Notes: a model not told the origin generated them from the sequence alone. DNA of 64,000 nt from Rhodococcus qingshengii (GCF_021025955.1 NZ_JAJNCL010000013.1:62001-126000); one strand, 5' to 3'. Positions 45,495-54,089 are shown, numbered from the stretch's first letter. Made by a program: numbers and translations.

Positions 45495-46634
45495 TCAGCG
45501 AGTTCCGAATTGCTCTTCCACCTGCTCCTTCGTCAGACCGAACTCCTCGAGCGTGTACTTGTGTGAAGGTCTGCGAGCACCCGAACGGCTTTCCTCGTGC
45601 ATGGCCTCCATCGACTGCTGCGCGGCAGATGTCAACGGGATGTCGAAGTGCGTGTAGATGTTCTCGACGGTGCCCAGCGGATCGGTGACGAAGTCCTGGT
45701 AGTCGACGTCGATGAACTGAGCCGGGTTGTGGTGTGCGCGTGCGCTGTCGAACTGCTCGAGCCCCCTGGCCCACAATTCGAGCTGACTTTCGCCGATCAC
45801 CTTGTCGGTGAATGTGTTCGACCAACCCTCTGTCGCCTGGGCGGCCAGACTGCACACCGACGGGATGATCGTCGTAGGGGAGCGGTGAGTCTGAATGACC
45901 AGCGCGTCGGGGTACGCCTCCATCAATTCATCGAGCGCAAAGAGGTGGCTCGGGTTTTTGAGGACCCACCGTCGATCCTGATCGGGCAGACCGATCAGCT
46001 GCAGGTTCTTCTTGTGTCGTGCATAGGCGTTCGACCACTCCTGGTCCTTCAGCCACGCGGAGTACGTGGGCAGGTTCGCCAGGCACTCGTACGACACGGA
46101 TTTGAATGTCTGACGTAGGAGTTGCCAACATTCTTCGACTTCACTGGCGGACATGTAGTGCACGCCCATGAATTCGGGATGCTCGACGTGGTGCTGTCCG
46201 AACGTCTCCTCGATCTTGGCGAACACCGGGTTCGATTCCCACGTGTCGCGAGGCGGGCGAGGCTGGGGGAACTCGGTCAGCCACATCTCGAGACCCTGGT
46301 GGGCCGGGTCGACCGTGAGGAGGCGGTGCAAGGCAGTGGTGCCGGTGCGTGGCAATCCGGTGACGAAGATCGGCCGCTCGATCTTGACGTCGGCGTGCTC
46401 CGGATGCTCCTTCCATGCAGATTCACTGAGCAGACGTGCCACCAGGGCGCCGCGAAGGAATACCCGAGAGATCTTGCTGCCGAACGGTGTCAGATCCTCG
46501 TCACGGTCGTAGGACTCGAGCAGGACCGACAGAGCTTCGGTGTAATCGTCGACGCCGAAGTCCGTCAGGCCGGTCATCCGCGTCGCCGAGGCATGGAGAT
46601 CCTCGACGGTGCCGACGTGAGTGCGTTCAGTCAT
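45495..46634 (-). CDS. Sulfotransferase
   Basis: A 379-residue PAPS-dependent sulfotransferase-family protein. The 5'-phosphosulfate loop is FVTGLPRTGTTALHRLL (residues 90-106), and the 3'-phosphate site is visible as THRSPTTIIPS near residue 245. It transfers sulfate from PAPS to an unknown acceptor. From memory, the Mycobacterium tuberculosis gene order Rv3529c-Rv3530c-Rv3531c (sulfotransferase, SDR, DUF1214) is the same and lies in the cholesterol gene region. The ATG at 46634 follows AGGAG by 6 bases; it is third in its operon. It could instead be an inactive family member, but the loop residues are intact. Confidence 0.88.
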   Translation of the reverse strand: MTERTHVGTVEDLHASATRMTGLTDFGVDDYTEALSVLLESYDRDEDLTPFGSKISRVFLRGALVARLLSESAWKEHPEHADVKIERPIFVTGLPRTGTTALHRLLTVDPAHQGLEMWLTEFPQPRPPRDTWESNPVFAKIEETFGQHHVEHPEFMGVHYMSASEVEECWQLLRQTFKSVSYECLANLPTYSAWLKDQEWSNAYARHKKNLQLIGLPDQDRRWVLKNPSHLFALDELMEAYPDALVIQTHRSPTTIIPSVCSLAAQATEGWSNTFTDKVIGESQLELWARGLEQFDSARAHHNPAQFIDVDYQDFVTDPLGTVENIYTHFDIPLTSAAQQSMEAMHEESRSGARRPSHKYTLEEFGLTKEQVEEQFGTR

Positions 46635-46641
46635 GGTGCTC

Positions 46642-47424
46642 CTAGTGATGGAATTCGCCGCAGTTGACGTCGATGCATTGGCCGGTGATCGCGCTGGCCA
46701 TCGGAGACGCCAGGAAGATCGCCGCATCGGATACTTCATCCGTCGTCGGCAGACGCTTGAGGTCGGTGTTCGACGCGGTGTGCTCGTAGATCTGCTCGAC
46801 GGTCATGCCGAACTTCTCCGCCTGGTGCGCGAAGTAGCCCTTGAGGGTGTCGCCCCAGATATAGCCGGGGGCAATCGAATTGACACGAATTCCCTGCGGG
46901 CCGAGTTCGGTGGCCAGGGACTGCGACATGGCGAGCAGGGCGGACTTCGCCATCTTGTAGCTGCCGTAACGCTCTTGCGAATGCCGCAACACCATCGAAT
47001 TGATGTTCACCACGGAGCCGTCCGACTCGGCAAGTGCCGGCGTGAACAGCTGAGTCAGACGCAACGCGCCCAGTACGGTCAGTTCGATGCTGTCGCGGAT
47101 GTGCTGGTAATCGGTGCGAGCCAACGGTTTCATCGACGGAATCGAGAATGCATTGTTGATCAGAGTGTCGACTTTGCCGTAGGCAGCAATGGACTCGGCC
47201 ACCAGATTCTCGGCGGAAGCCTGTTCGGTGATGTCCGTGGCTACGGTGACGGCGCGCCCACCGGCATCGACTATTTCCTTCGCGACGTCGTCGAGCCGCG
47301 ATTGCGTGCGCGCTGCGAGAACAAGACTCGCGCCCGCTGACGCACAGCGAAGCGCCAGAGCGCGGCCGAGAGCGGGGCCGACCCCGGAGATGACTACTAC
47401 ACGGTCTTCGAGCAAGGCGGTCAT
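46642..47424 (-). CDS. Short-chain dehydrogenase/reductase
   Basis: A 260-residue SDR. The nucleotide motif is VVISGVGPALGRALALR (an atypical TGxxxGxG as SGVGPALG), and the catalytic residues appear as NINSM (Ser) and RYGSYKMAKSAL (Tyr-x3-Lys). It would oxidise or reduce a hydroxyl or keto group, plausibly on a steroid-like substrate by context. It sits 2 bases after the DUF1214 gene and 7 bases before the sulfotransferase gene. Confidence 0.9.
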   Translation of the reverse strand: MTALLEDRVVVISGVGPALGRALALRCASAGASLVLAARTQSRLDDVAKEIVDAGGRAVTVATDITEQASAENLVAESIAAYGKVDTLINNAFSIPSMKPLARTDYQHIRDSIELTVLGALRLTQLFTPALAESDGSVVNINSMVLRHSQERYGSYKMAKSALLAMSQSLATELGPQGIRVNSIAPGYIWGDTLKGYFAHQAEKFGMTVEQIYEHTASNTDLKRLPTTDEVSDAAIFLASPMASAITGQCIDVNCGEFHH

Positions 47425-47426
47425 GT

Positions 47427-48593
47427 TTACCCCAGCATTCGGTTGTCGATGGCGGCCTGGCGCTGGGCAATTCGCGCTGCCCAGTCCTCGGCGCTGATGG
47501 CGTTGGTGTCGAAATGCGGCAGGTGCTTCGCAATGTCTTCCACTGGAACGATCTCGACGGTGGGGCCGTCCTCGGGCGTCAGCTCGCGCGAGACCCGCTG
47601 CCACCGGAACTGAAGAATGCCGCGCGGGTGCCCGACGGTTTCGATCCAGTTAGTGACACCGGGGTTCTTCTCGCTGACCACCATTCGGACCATCCCGTCC
47701 GGATCCACCTGTGCCTGGCCATTGTTGAGGGAGGTCTGATGATTGACGTAGTCGAGTGAGATGTACCAGAGGCTCCCGAGTTGGAAGCCGAGATACGGTG
47801 CGTCCGACGCTGGAACTGTGATGATCATCGCCTGGTCGTCGGTCAGTTCGTAATGTCCCACCGACGAGTACTGCGTCGCCAGTCCGCCCGGCGTCAGACG
47901 TGGTTCGGTCATGGTGTTGACCGTGAGCTTGAGGTAGAACCACTCCGGAAACTGCAGCCACGTCTTGACCCGCGTGACCAGTGCCTTTCCAGCCCGTGCA
48001 TACCGCTTCTCGGTCTCTTCGGCGGTTAGCGGTGGCGGTGCGATCCCGATCGAATCGGTGCGCTCGATGCGAATCACGCCGCGCTGCTGACTCCAGTCGC
48101 TGTAGACCTCGCGAACGACCAACTGCGAGGAACCGGGCGCCAGGGTGTAGTAGTTGGCTCGGCCGTCGGCAGGGCCGGGGCCGAACCAAGCGACGAAGTT
48201 GCCGTCGTCGTCTATCTCCAGTTCGCGGTCGTCGAAGGCGATCTCGCTTCCGGGGACATTCGAGTTGGTGTAGTTCCCACTCAACACCTGGAAGCTGAGA
48301 TCGGCTGTGGTGCCGCGCTTTCCGGTGACCTTGTATTCCTTGTCGTCGTTGATGCGAGCGCCGAAGTACAGGGTGTCCGGGTTATCGAGACCCATCTTGG
48401 TGAACGGCCCGGTGCCCTGGATGAAACTCGGATGGGTCTTTTCGCTGGCCCAGGCGGCATGCGTCGTCGCGATGATTCCGCCGGCCAGATATTGGTATCC
48501 CTCCAGTAGATCCTGTTCGGATCTGATGTGCGGCGCAGTCTCGATCAATTTCTCGGCTTCGGCGATCGCCTCGGCAAACGGGTCCGTCAGCAC
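47427..48593 (-). CDS. DUF1214 domain protein
   Basis: A 388-residue protein of the DUF1214 type. The C-terminal half holds the domain (near residues 205-345, with LTDDQAMIITVPASDAPYLGFQLGSLWYISLDY and NHQTSLNNGQA). No signal peptide is obvious. The family has no firm biochemical function. First gene of the operon DUF1214-SDR-sulfotransferase; the GTG at 48593 follows GAGGAG by 6 bases. Its promoter carries a KstR-type box, which suggests induction on steroids. Confidence 0.82.
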   Translation of the reverse strand: MLTDPFAEAIAEAEKLIETAPHIRSEQDLLEGYQYLAGGIIATTHAAWASEKTHPSFIQGTGPFTKMGLDNPDTLYFGARINDDKEYKVTGKRGTTADLSFQVLSGNYTNSNVPGSEIAFDDRELEIDDDGNFVAWFGPGPADGRANYYTLAPGSSQLVVREVYSDWSQQRGVIRIERTDSIGIAPPPLTAEETEKRYARAGKALVTRVKTWLQFPEWFYLKLTVNTMTEPRLTPGGLATQYSSVGHYELTDDQAMIITVPASDAPYLGFQLGSLWYISLDYVNHQTSLNNGQAQVDPDGMVRMVVSEKNPGVTNWIETVGHPRGILQFRWQRVSRELTPEDGPTVEIVPVEDIAKHLPHFDTNAISAEDWAARIAQRQAAIDNRMLG

Positions 48594-48640
48594 GCTGGCT
48601 CCTCACAGTTCCGACTATGTCGCCGGTCCAGAGCGTCGTG

Positions 48641-48656
48641 GTACAAATATGTACCT
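48641..48656. promoter_or_regulatory. Palindrome GGTACA-N4-TGTACC, left copy
   Basis: A 16-bp inverted repeat with perfect six-base arms, 24 bases beyond the -10 box of the left-facing promoter. A second copy with the same arms lies at 49721-49736. The neighbouring IclR protein is the best candidate to bind it. Confidence 0.65.
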
Positions 48657-48680
48657 ATGGGGTAGATGTTTGGTATTCCG

Positions 48681-48710
48681 ACAATAGAACGCGTTCTAGG
48701 GAGTGGTCAA
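48681..48710 (-). promoter_or_regulatory. Left-facing promoter with KstR-type box
   Basis: On the minus strand TTGACC (48710-48705) and TATTGT (48686-48681) are spaced by 18 bases. The perfect palindrome TAGAACGCGTTCTA (48685-48698) fills the spacer up to the -10 box and fits the published KstR consensus TnnAACnnGTTnnA. It would drive the DUF1214-SDR-sulfotransferase operon and be shut by the repressor. The iclR start codon lies on its -35 box. Confidence 0.75.
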
Positions 48711-49645
48711 TGGGTGGACCGGAGAAGGCGCCTGAAGATGGTCGCTCGAGGGGGAGGCAATCGCCTCCCACCGAGCGGGTGGTTCAGGTACTCGATTACC
48801 TCGTCGGCCGCCCTGATCAGCGGTTCGGGCTGTCGGAACTGGCCCGCGCGCTCGAGATCAGCAAGCCCACCTGCCTGGGAATCCTCACGGCACTGGCTGA
48901 TCGTGGATACCTGACTCGGGACGAGGTGTCGAAGACCTACGGGCTCGGTCCGGCCTTGATTGCCGCCGGACGTGCAGCTCAGCGAGGATTCGCCGTCGGC
49001 CCAATCGCCCGCACTCATCTGGAGAAGGTGAGCGCGGAGTTCGGGACGACATGCACGGCATCCGGTGTCATCGGTGATCAGATCAGCGTTCTCGAAGTGA
49101 CCGGACCGGTCGGAGCGCGTCGCGCTGCCAAGGTCGGTCAGGTGTACCCGTTCGCTCCGCCGGTCGGACTGATGTACGTCCTCTGGGGTTCGGATCACGA
49201 CATGGACAGTTGGCTGAGCAAGGAGCCGAGCCTGCCGGTGCGCTTGGATCGCGAGCGTCTGTGGAATGTGGTCCGCGAGTGCCGCGCCGCGGGGTACCTG
49301 GTCGAGAGTCTGGACCCGGTCGGGCAGCGACTTCACACGCTGATGGCGGGCGTTGCGACGCACGATCTTCCGCCGGAGGTGCGTGAACTGCTCGGTGAAA
49401 TGGTGTCGAGCCTCGGCGAGCGGGTGTACCTCGGGCGCGACATCAGTTCCGACGACGAGCATCCCGTCAGTCTTATCGCCGCCCCGACCTACGACGCCGA
49501 AGGGCATCAGGCGCTGGTGCTCACGCTGTATGTCGGCGGCGCAATTTCGGGTGCCGAGATCGAGCGACGCGCCGCGGCGCTGGTCTCGGCGGCCGATGCG
49601 GTGACGGCGGAAGTTGGTGGCCGGAGTCCGGTTCGCGGTCTGTGA
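48710..49645 (+). CDS. IclR family transcriptional regulator
   Basis: A 311-residue regulator: winged HTH at about residues 20-85 (VVQVLDYLVGRPDQRFGLSELARALEISKPTCLGILTAL) and a C-terminal IclR effector domain. The ATG at 48710 follows GGGAG by 7 bases; longer in-frame versions would start inside the promoter region. It lies between two operons and is flanked by two copies of each of two palindromes, so it probably controls both. The effector is unknown; a steroid or sulfur compound is a fair guess. Confidence 0.87.
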   Translation: MGGPEKAPEDGRSRGRQSPPTERVVQVLDYLVGRPDQRFGLSELARALEISKPTCLGILTALADRGYLTRDEVSKTYGLGPALIAAGRAAQRGFAVGPIARTHLEKVSAEFGTTCTASGVIGDQISVLEVTGPVGARRAAKVGQVYPFAPPVGLMYVLWGSDHDMDSWLSKEPSLPVRLDRERLWNVVRECRAAGYLVESLDPVGQRLHTLMAGVATHDLPPEVRELLGEMVSSLGERVYLGRDISSDDEHPVSLIAAPTYDAEGHQALVLTLYVGGAISGAEIERRAAALVSAADAVTAEVGGRSPVRGL

Positions 49646-49662
49646 CGTCTGGCTGCCGGTCA

Positions 49663-49692
49663 TTGACCTTTTGGTAGAACGAGTTCTATTCT
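49663..49692 (+). promoter_or_regulatory. Right-facing promoter with KstR-type box
   Basis: TTGACC (49663-49668) and TATTCT (49687-49692) are spaced by 18 bases. TAGAACGAGTTCTA (49675-49688) sits in the spacer and differs from the left copy in one central base. Even the two bases before the -35 box (CA) are shared with the left promoter. It would drive the cysD operon. Confidence 0.75.
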
Positions 49693-49720
49693 GTGACTGC
49701 GTTCAATTTAGAACCAGTCC

Positions 49721-49736
49721 GGTACATAAATGTACC
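49721..49736. promoter_or_regulatory. Palindrome GGTACA-N4-TGTACC, right copy
   Basis: A 16-bp palindrome (perfect seven-base arms GGTACAT/ATGTACC), 28 bases beyond the -10 box of the right-facing promoter, so inside the cysD leader. Counterpart of 48641-48656. Confidence 0.65.
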
Positions 49737-49790
49737 GATGCGGTGACGAAGTTCCCGCAACGGAGTCAGTGATGCTCAGGAGCGAAAGAC

Positions 49791-50717
49791 ATGGCAACAC
49801 TCCAGACCCCGCCCGCCTACGAGTTGTCGCATCTGCGAGCACTCGAAGCGGAGGCGGTCCACATTTTCCGCGAAGTGGCAGCGACTTTCGAAAAGCCGGT
49901 CCTCCTGTTCTCCGGAGGTAAGGATTCCGTCGTGATGCTGCACGTAGCGGCCAAGGCATTCTGGCCTGCACCATTGCCGTTCGCCGTGATGCACGTCGAC
50001 ACCGGTCACAACTTCGACGAGGTGATCGAGTTCCGTGACCGCACGGTCGATCGCTTCAGCCTGCGAATTGTCGTCTCCAGCGTGCAGGACGACATCGACG
50101 CCGGACGCGTCATCGAGGACACCGGAGTCGGTTCCAGTCGCAATCGCCTGCAGACGCACGCGTTGCTGCGCGGAATTCGCGACAACAAGTTCGACGCAGT
50201 GTTCGGTGGTGCTCGCCGCGACGAAGAGAAAGCGCGAGCCAAGGAACGGGTGTTCAGCTTCCGGGACGAGTTCGGGCAGTGGGATCCCAAGGTGCAGCGG
50301 CCTGAACTGTGGAACCTGTACAACGGCAAACACCGTAAGGGCGAACACATTCGGATCTTCCCGCTCTCCAATTGGACAGAGCTCGACATCTGGCAGTACA
50401 TCGAGAGCGAGCAGATCGACCTTCCCGGCATCTACTACGCCCATCGGCGTGAGGTGGTTCCGCGCGACGGAATGCTGTTGGCACGCACCCGCTTCCTCGA
50501 GCTCCGCGCGGGTGAGGAGTCCTACGAGGCGTTGGTGCGCTTCCGTACGGTCGGCGACGCAACGTGCACCGGATGCGTCGAATCGTCGGCCGAAACCCCG
50601 GCTGCCGTCGTGGAAGAAGTTGCTGCGAGCCGTATTACCGAGCGCGGCGCAACCAGAGCTGATGACCGAATTTCCGAAGCAGGCATGGAAGATCGTAAAA
50701 AAGAGGGGTACTTCTGA
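49791..50717 (+). CDS. cysD: Sulfate adenylyltransferase subunit 2
   Basis: A 308-residue ATP sulfurylase small subunit, which forms adenylyl sulfate (APS) from sulfate and ATP. The PP-loop motif is LLFSGGKDSVVMLHVA near residue 40-55, and family segments GARRDEEKARAKERVFSFRDEFGQWDPK and GEHIRIFPLSNWTELDIWQYI follow. The ATG at 49791 has AGGAGCGAA upstream. It shares one base with cysNC. Here it is under the same kind of promoter as a sulfotransferase operon, not next to cysH or other assimilation genes. Confidence 0.95.
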   Translation: MATLQTPPAYELSHLRALEAEAVHIFREVAATFEKPVLLFSGGKDSVVMLHVAAKAFWPAPLPFAVMHVDTGHNFDEVIEFRDRTVDRFSLRIVVSSVQDDIDAGRVIEDTGVGSSRNRLQTHALLRGIRDNKFDAVFGGARRDEEKARAKERVFSFRDEFGQWDPKVQRPELWNLYNGKHRKGEHIRIFPLSNWTELDIWQYIESEQIDLPGIYYAHRREVVPRDGMLLARTRFLELRAGEESYEALVRFRTVGDATCTGCVESSAETPAAVVEEVAASRITERGATRADDRISEAGMEDRKKEGYF

Positions 50718-52561
50718 TGCCGCAACTCCTGAGGGTCGCTACGGCGGGCAGCGTCGACGACGGTAAATCCACACTCATCGGCCGGTTGCTCTACGACTCC
50801 AAGTCGATCTTCGAGGACCAACTCGAGGCCGTGGAGCGGAGCAGTCGAGAACGCGGCGACGAGTATGCCAACCTTGCGCTCCTGACCGACGGTTTGCGCG
50901 CCGAGCGTGAACAAGGCATCACGATCGACGTGGCGCATCGGTATTTCGCGACCCCTCACCGCAAGTTCATCATCGCGGACACTCCCGGGCACGAGCAGTA
51001 CACCCGCAACATGGTGACCGGCGCTTCGACGGCAGATCTCGCACTGATCCTGGTGGATGCACGCAAAGGAGTGCTCGAACAGACGCGGCGCCATGCGTTC
51101 CTGTCGACTCTCCTGGGAATTCCCCACCTCGTGTTGTGTGTGAACAAGATGGACTTGGTGGGCTGGTCTCAGGAACGATTCGAGGAGATCAAGGAAGAAT
51201 TCCGGCAGTTCGCGATCAAGTTGGACGTCCACGATCTGACGTTCATTCCGGTCTCGGCGTTGTTGGGAGACAACATCGTTGCCCGGACCGAGAACATGTC
51301 GTGGTACGACGGGCCGTCGCTGTTGCACCATCTGGAGCAGGTGCACATTGCGTCGGATCGCAACTTGATCGATGCTCGGTTCCCGGTGCAGTACGTGATC
51401 CGTCCGCAGAAGCAGACCGACGCCGACCTTCACGATTTCCGTGGTTACGCCGGAACTGTGGCCAGCGGTGTCTTCAAGCCGGGCGACGAAATCGTGGCAT
51501 TACCTTCGGGATTCACATCGACGGTGAAGGCTGTCCACGGGCCGGGCGGCGACGTGATCGACGAGGCGTTTGCGCCCGCGGCCGTGTGCATCGAGCTGAC
51601 CGACGATCTCGACGTCAGCCGTGGGGACCAATTGTGTCGACTCAACAACCGGCCGCAGGTCGGGCAGGAAATCGATGCGATGGTCTGTTGGCTGACCGAA
51701 CAGACCACGCTGTCGGAGAACAATCGCTACTTGTTGCTGCACACCACGCGCTCCACGAAGGCGCAGATCGTCAAGCTCGACTATCGGCTGGACGTCAATT
51801 CTCTGCACCGCGACGAGAAGGCAGAATCTCTGTCCCTCAACGAGATCGGTCGCATCTCGATCAAGACGCAGCAGCCGTTGATGTTCGATCCCTACCGCCG
51901 CAACCGCGTGACGGGCAGCTTCATTCTCGTGGACGAGACCACGGGCAATACCGTCGCAGCCGGAATGATCAACGGTCCGACGCTCAAGGAGTCGCGCGTC
52001 GTCTGGCACAGTTCGGAGGTCTCTCGCGAGGAGCGTGCGACCACCGGTGGGACTGTGTGGCTCACCGGACTCTCGGCCTCGGGTAAGTCGACGATCGCGG
52101 TGGAACTCGAGCGCCGTTTGGTGGCCGCGGGTATCCCGGCGTACCGCCTCGACGGTGACAACCTCCGGCACGGCCTGAATGCGGATCTCGGGTTCAGTGC
52201 CGAGGACCGAGCGGAAAACGTTCGCAGAGTCGGCGCCGTGGCGCAGTTGTTCGCTGATTCAGGTGCAGTGGCAGTGGCTTGCCTGATCAGTCCGTACCGC
52301 GAGGATCGCGATCGAGTTCGGGCGGCACACGAGGCTGCTGGACTGAAGTTCGTCGAGGTCTATGTCGACACGCCGATCGAACAATGTGAAGCCCGAGACC
52401 CCAAGGGTATGTACGCCAAGGCCAGGGCCGGGGAAATCACGGGATTCACCGGGGTCGACGATCCCTACGAAGCTCCGACAAGTCCCGAACTGGTGATTCG
52501 GCCCGAAGACGGAACGCCTACCGAACTTGCACTGCGCATTATGGAAGTGTTGGACCGGTGA
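50717..52561 (+). CDS. cysNC: Sulfate adenylyltransferase subunit 1 fused to APS kinase
   Basis: A 614-residue bifunctional protein. Residues 1 to about 430 are the CysN GTPase that drives ATP sulfurylase (GSVDDGKSTLIGRLLYDSK, DTPGHEQYTRNM, VNKMDL). Residues about 443-614 are APS kinase (WLTGLSASGKSTIAVELERRL, YRLDGDNLRHGLN, GFSAEDRAENVRR, ISPYREDRDRVR), which makes PAPS. So the operon delivers activated sulfate in the form used by sulfotransferases. It overlaps cysQ by 4 bases. Confidence 0.95.
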   Translation: MPQLLRVATAGSVDDGKSTLIGRLLYDSKSIFEDQLEAVERSSRERGDEYANLALLTDGLRAEREQGITIDVAHRYFATPHRKFIIADTPGHEQYTRNMVTGASTADLALILVDARKGVLEQTRRHAFLSTLLGIPHLVLCVNKMDLVGWSQERFEEIKEEFRQFAIKLDVHDLTFIPVSALLGDNIVARTENMSWYDGPSLLHHLEQVHIASDRNLIDARFPVQYVIRPQKQTDADLHDFRGYAGTVASGVFKPGDEIVALPSGFTSTVKAVHGPGGDVIDEAFAPAAVCIELTDDLDVSRGDQLCRLNNRPQVGQEIDAMVCWLTEQTTLSENNRYLLLHTTRSTKAQIVKLDYRLDVNSLHRDEKAESLSLNEIGRISIKTQQPLMFDPYRRNRVTGSFILVDETTGNTVAAGMINGPTLKESRVVWHSSEVSREERATTGGTVWLTGLSASGKSTIAVELERRLVAAGIPAYRLDGDNLRHGLNADLGFSAEDRAENVRRVGAVAQLFADSGAVAVACLISPYREDRDRVRAAHEAAGLKFVEVYVDTPIEQCEARDPKGMYAKARAGEITGFTGVDDPYEAPTSPELVIRPEDGTPTELALRIMEVLDR

Positions 52562-53712
52562 GCGAACCCACACACAGCCGAATCGCCGACGAGGCGCTGG
52601 CAGCGGAATTGGCGCAGGCCGCCGGCGCGATCCTCCTGGGGATCCGAGCCGAGGGCCTGGGCGTCGACGACGGTCGTGAGCTGGGCCGACGAGGCGACAA
52701 GGCTGCCGATTCCTACATCCTCGACAGGTTGGCCGCCGAGCGGCCGGAGGATTCCGTGCTCTCGGAAGAGTCGGCCGATGATCGCAATCGTCTGGAGGCA
52801 TCCCGGGTCTGGATCATCGACCCGCTGGACGGCTCCAAGGAATACGGCTTGCCTGATCATGCGGATTGGGCAGTGCACGTGGCGCTTTGGGAACGCGGCA
52901 GTGGAATTACCGCAGCCGCGGTGTCGCAGCCGGCGCTCGGAGCGGTGTACTCCAGTGGCGACGAGGCAGTCTCGGTTGCTGCCAACTCGCCGCTCCGAGT
53001 AGTCGTCAGTGGCTCGCGACCGCCCGCATTTACCGAAGCCGTGGCAGCTGAACTCGGCGCAGACGTCGTGCACATGGGATCGGCCGGCGCCAAGGCGATG
53101 GCGGTGATGCGCGGAGAGGTCGACGCCTACCTGCACGCCGGTGGGCAGTGGGAATGGGATTCGGCGGCACCGGTCGGAGTTGCGCAGGCGGCGGGACTGC
53201 ATTGCAGCCGCATCGACGGTTCGCCGTTGCTCTACAACGAATCTCATCCCTATCTGCCGGATCTCGTGATCTGCCGACCAGAATTAGCTGAGTCGATCCT
53301 GAGCGCAATTGCCAAGCACTCCACGGAGTCTGCGGTCAGCGGGCGCGTCGCCATGGCGCGTGAATACGTCAATGCCTTGCTCACTCACGACGCAACGAAG
53401 GTTCGTTTTGCCGCTGACGCCTGGCGGGTCGAGAACGGTCAGCGAACCGGTGACACCGGCGCTTTCATCAGCAACGAGCTCGAACAGGGGCAGCAGTATC
53501 GCGGAATCGTGGCGATACGTGAACTCGCGCTGCGCGAGTGGGGCGAGAGCGTCGTAGCGCGGTATCTGCTGGACCTCGGAACACCTGGGCAAGCGCCGTC
53601 CGTGACGGTCTTCGTCACCGAGTACTTCGGGATACCGGCAGGCGAGATCGCCAGCGTCATGGCAATTATCGAACCACACGAATCCGATGCGAAAGAGGCT
53701 GGCACACAATGA
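52558..53712 (+). CDS. cysQ: 3'-phosphoadenosine 5'-phosphate phosphatase (CysQ) fused to an NTF2-like domain
   Basis: A 384-residue protein. Residues 1-255 are a CysQ/inositol-monophosphatase-type enzyme: VLSEESADD (metal-binding Glu70/71), WIIDPLDGSKEYG (89-97) and QWEWDSAAP (198-205, metal aspartate). It hydrolyses PAP, the product of sulfotransferases. Residues about 262-375 add a domain (VAMAREYVNALLTHDATKVRF, then VENGQRTGDTGAFI, VARYLLDLG and VTVFVTEYFGI) that looks like an NTF2/SnoaL-type fold. Ordinary CysQ ends near residue 260, so this is a fusion. Start GTG at 52558 overlaps cysNC by 4 bases, and it overlaps the next gene by 4 bases. Confidence 0.85.
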   Translation: MSEPTHSRIADEALAAELAQAAGAILLGIRAEGLGVDDGRELGRRGDKAADSYILDRLAAERPEDSVLSEESADDRNRLEASRVWIIDPLDGSKEYGLPDHADWAVHVALWERGSGITAAAVSQPALGAVYSSGDEAVSVAANSPLRVVVSGSRPPAFTEAVAAELGADVVHMGSAGAKAMAVMRGEVDAYLHAGGQWEWDSAAPVGVAQAAGLHCSRIDGSPLLYNESHPYLPDLVICRPELAESILSAIAKHSTESAVSGRVAMAREYVNALLTHDATKVRFAADAWRVENGQRTGDTGAFISNELEQGQQYRGIVAIRELALREWGESVVARYLLDLGTPGQAPSVTVFVTEYFGIPAGEIASVMAIIEPHESDAKEAGTQ

Positions 53713-54080
53713 CACCGGACAAGCTGATCACCGAATTCTGTGCGCTCTGGGCAAACGCGGACGTCGCGAAGATCGTCGAGTACTTCACCGATGACATCGT
53801 CTACCACAACATTCCGATGGAACCCGTGGTCGGGCGCGAGGCCGTCCGAGCGTTCATCGAGCAGTTTGTCGGTGCCTTCGGAAACATCGACTTTCAGATC
53901 AAGCGTCAGGTCGCGGACGGCAGCGTGGTGATGAACGAACGCGTCGACGTCTTCACCATCAACGGCGCCGAGGTAGAGCTCCCGGTGATGGGGGTATTCG
54001 AAGTCGCGGACGGAAAGATCAGCGCCTGGCGCGACTATTTCGACATGGCGCCGATCAACGCGGCAGCCGGCCAGGGCTGA
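53709..54080 (+). CDS. Limonene-1,2-epoxide hydrolase-like protein (NTF2 fold)
   Basis: A 123-residue protein of the limonene-epoxide-hydrolase branch of the NTF2-like fold. The active-site pattern of that enzyme is present: Tyr32 and Asn34 in VYHNIPME, Arg78 and Asp80 in NERVDVF, and a third aspartate in AWRDYFD (109 or 112). In the known enzyme the Arg and first Asp are likewise two apart, and the Tyr is 46 residues before the Arg, as here. The substrate is unknown; a sterol or lipid epoxide is possible. Last gene of the cysD operon. Confidence 0.82.
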   Translation: MTPDKLITEFCALWANADVAKIVEYFTDDIVYHNIPMEPVVGREAVRAFIEQFVGAFGNIDFQIKRQVADGSVVMNERVDVFTINGAEVELPVMGVFEVADGKISAWRDYFDMAPINAAAGQG

Positions 54081-54089
54081 TCGGGGCGG

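Noticed and set aside
49730-49921. Short frame starting MYRCGDEVPATES over the cysD leader as a leader peptide
   Set aside because: It has no ribosome site, begins inside a palindrome and runs far into cysD in another frame with Arg/Ser-rich composition.
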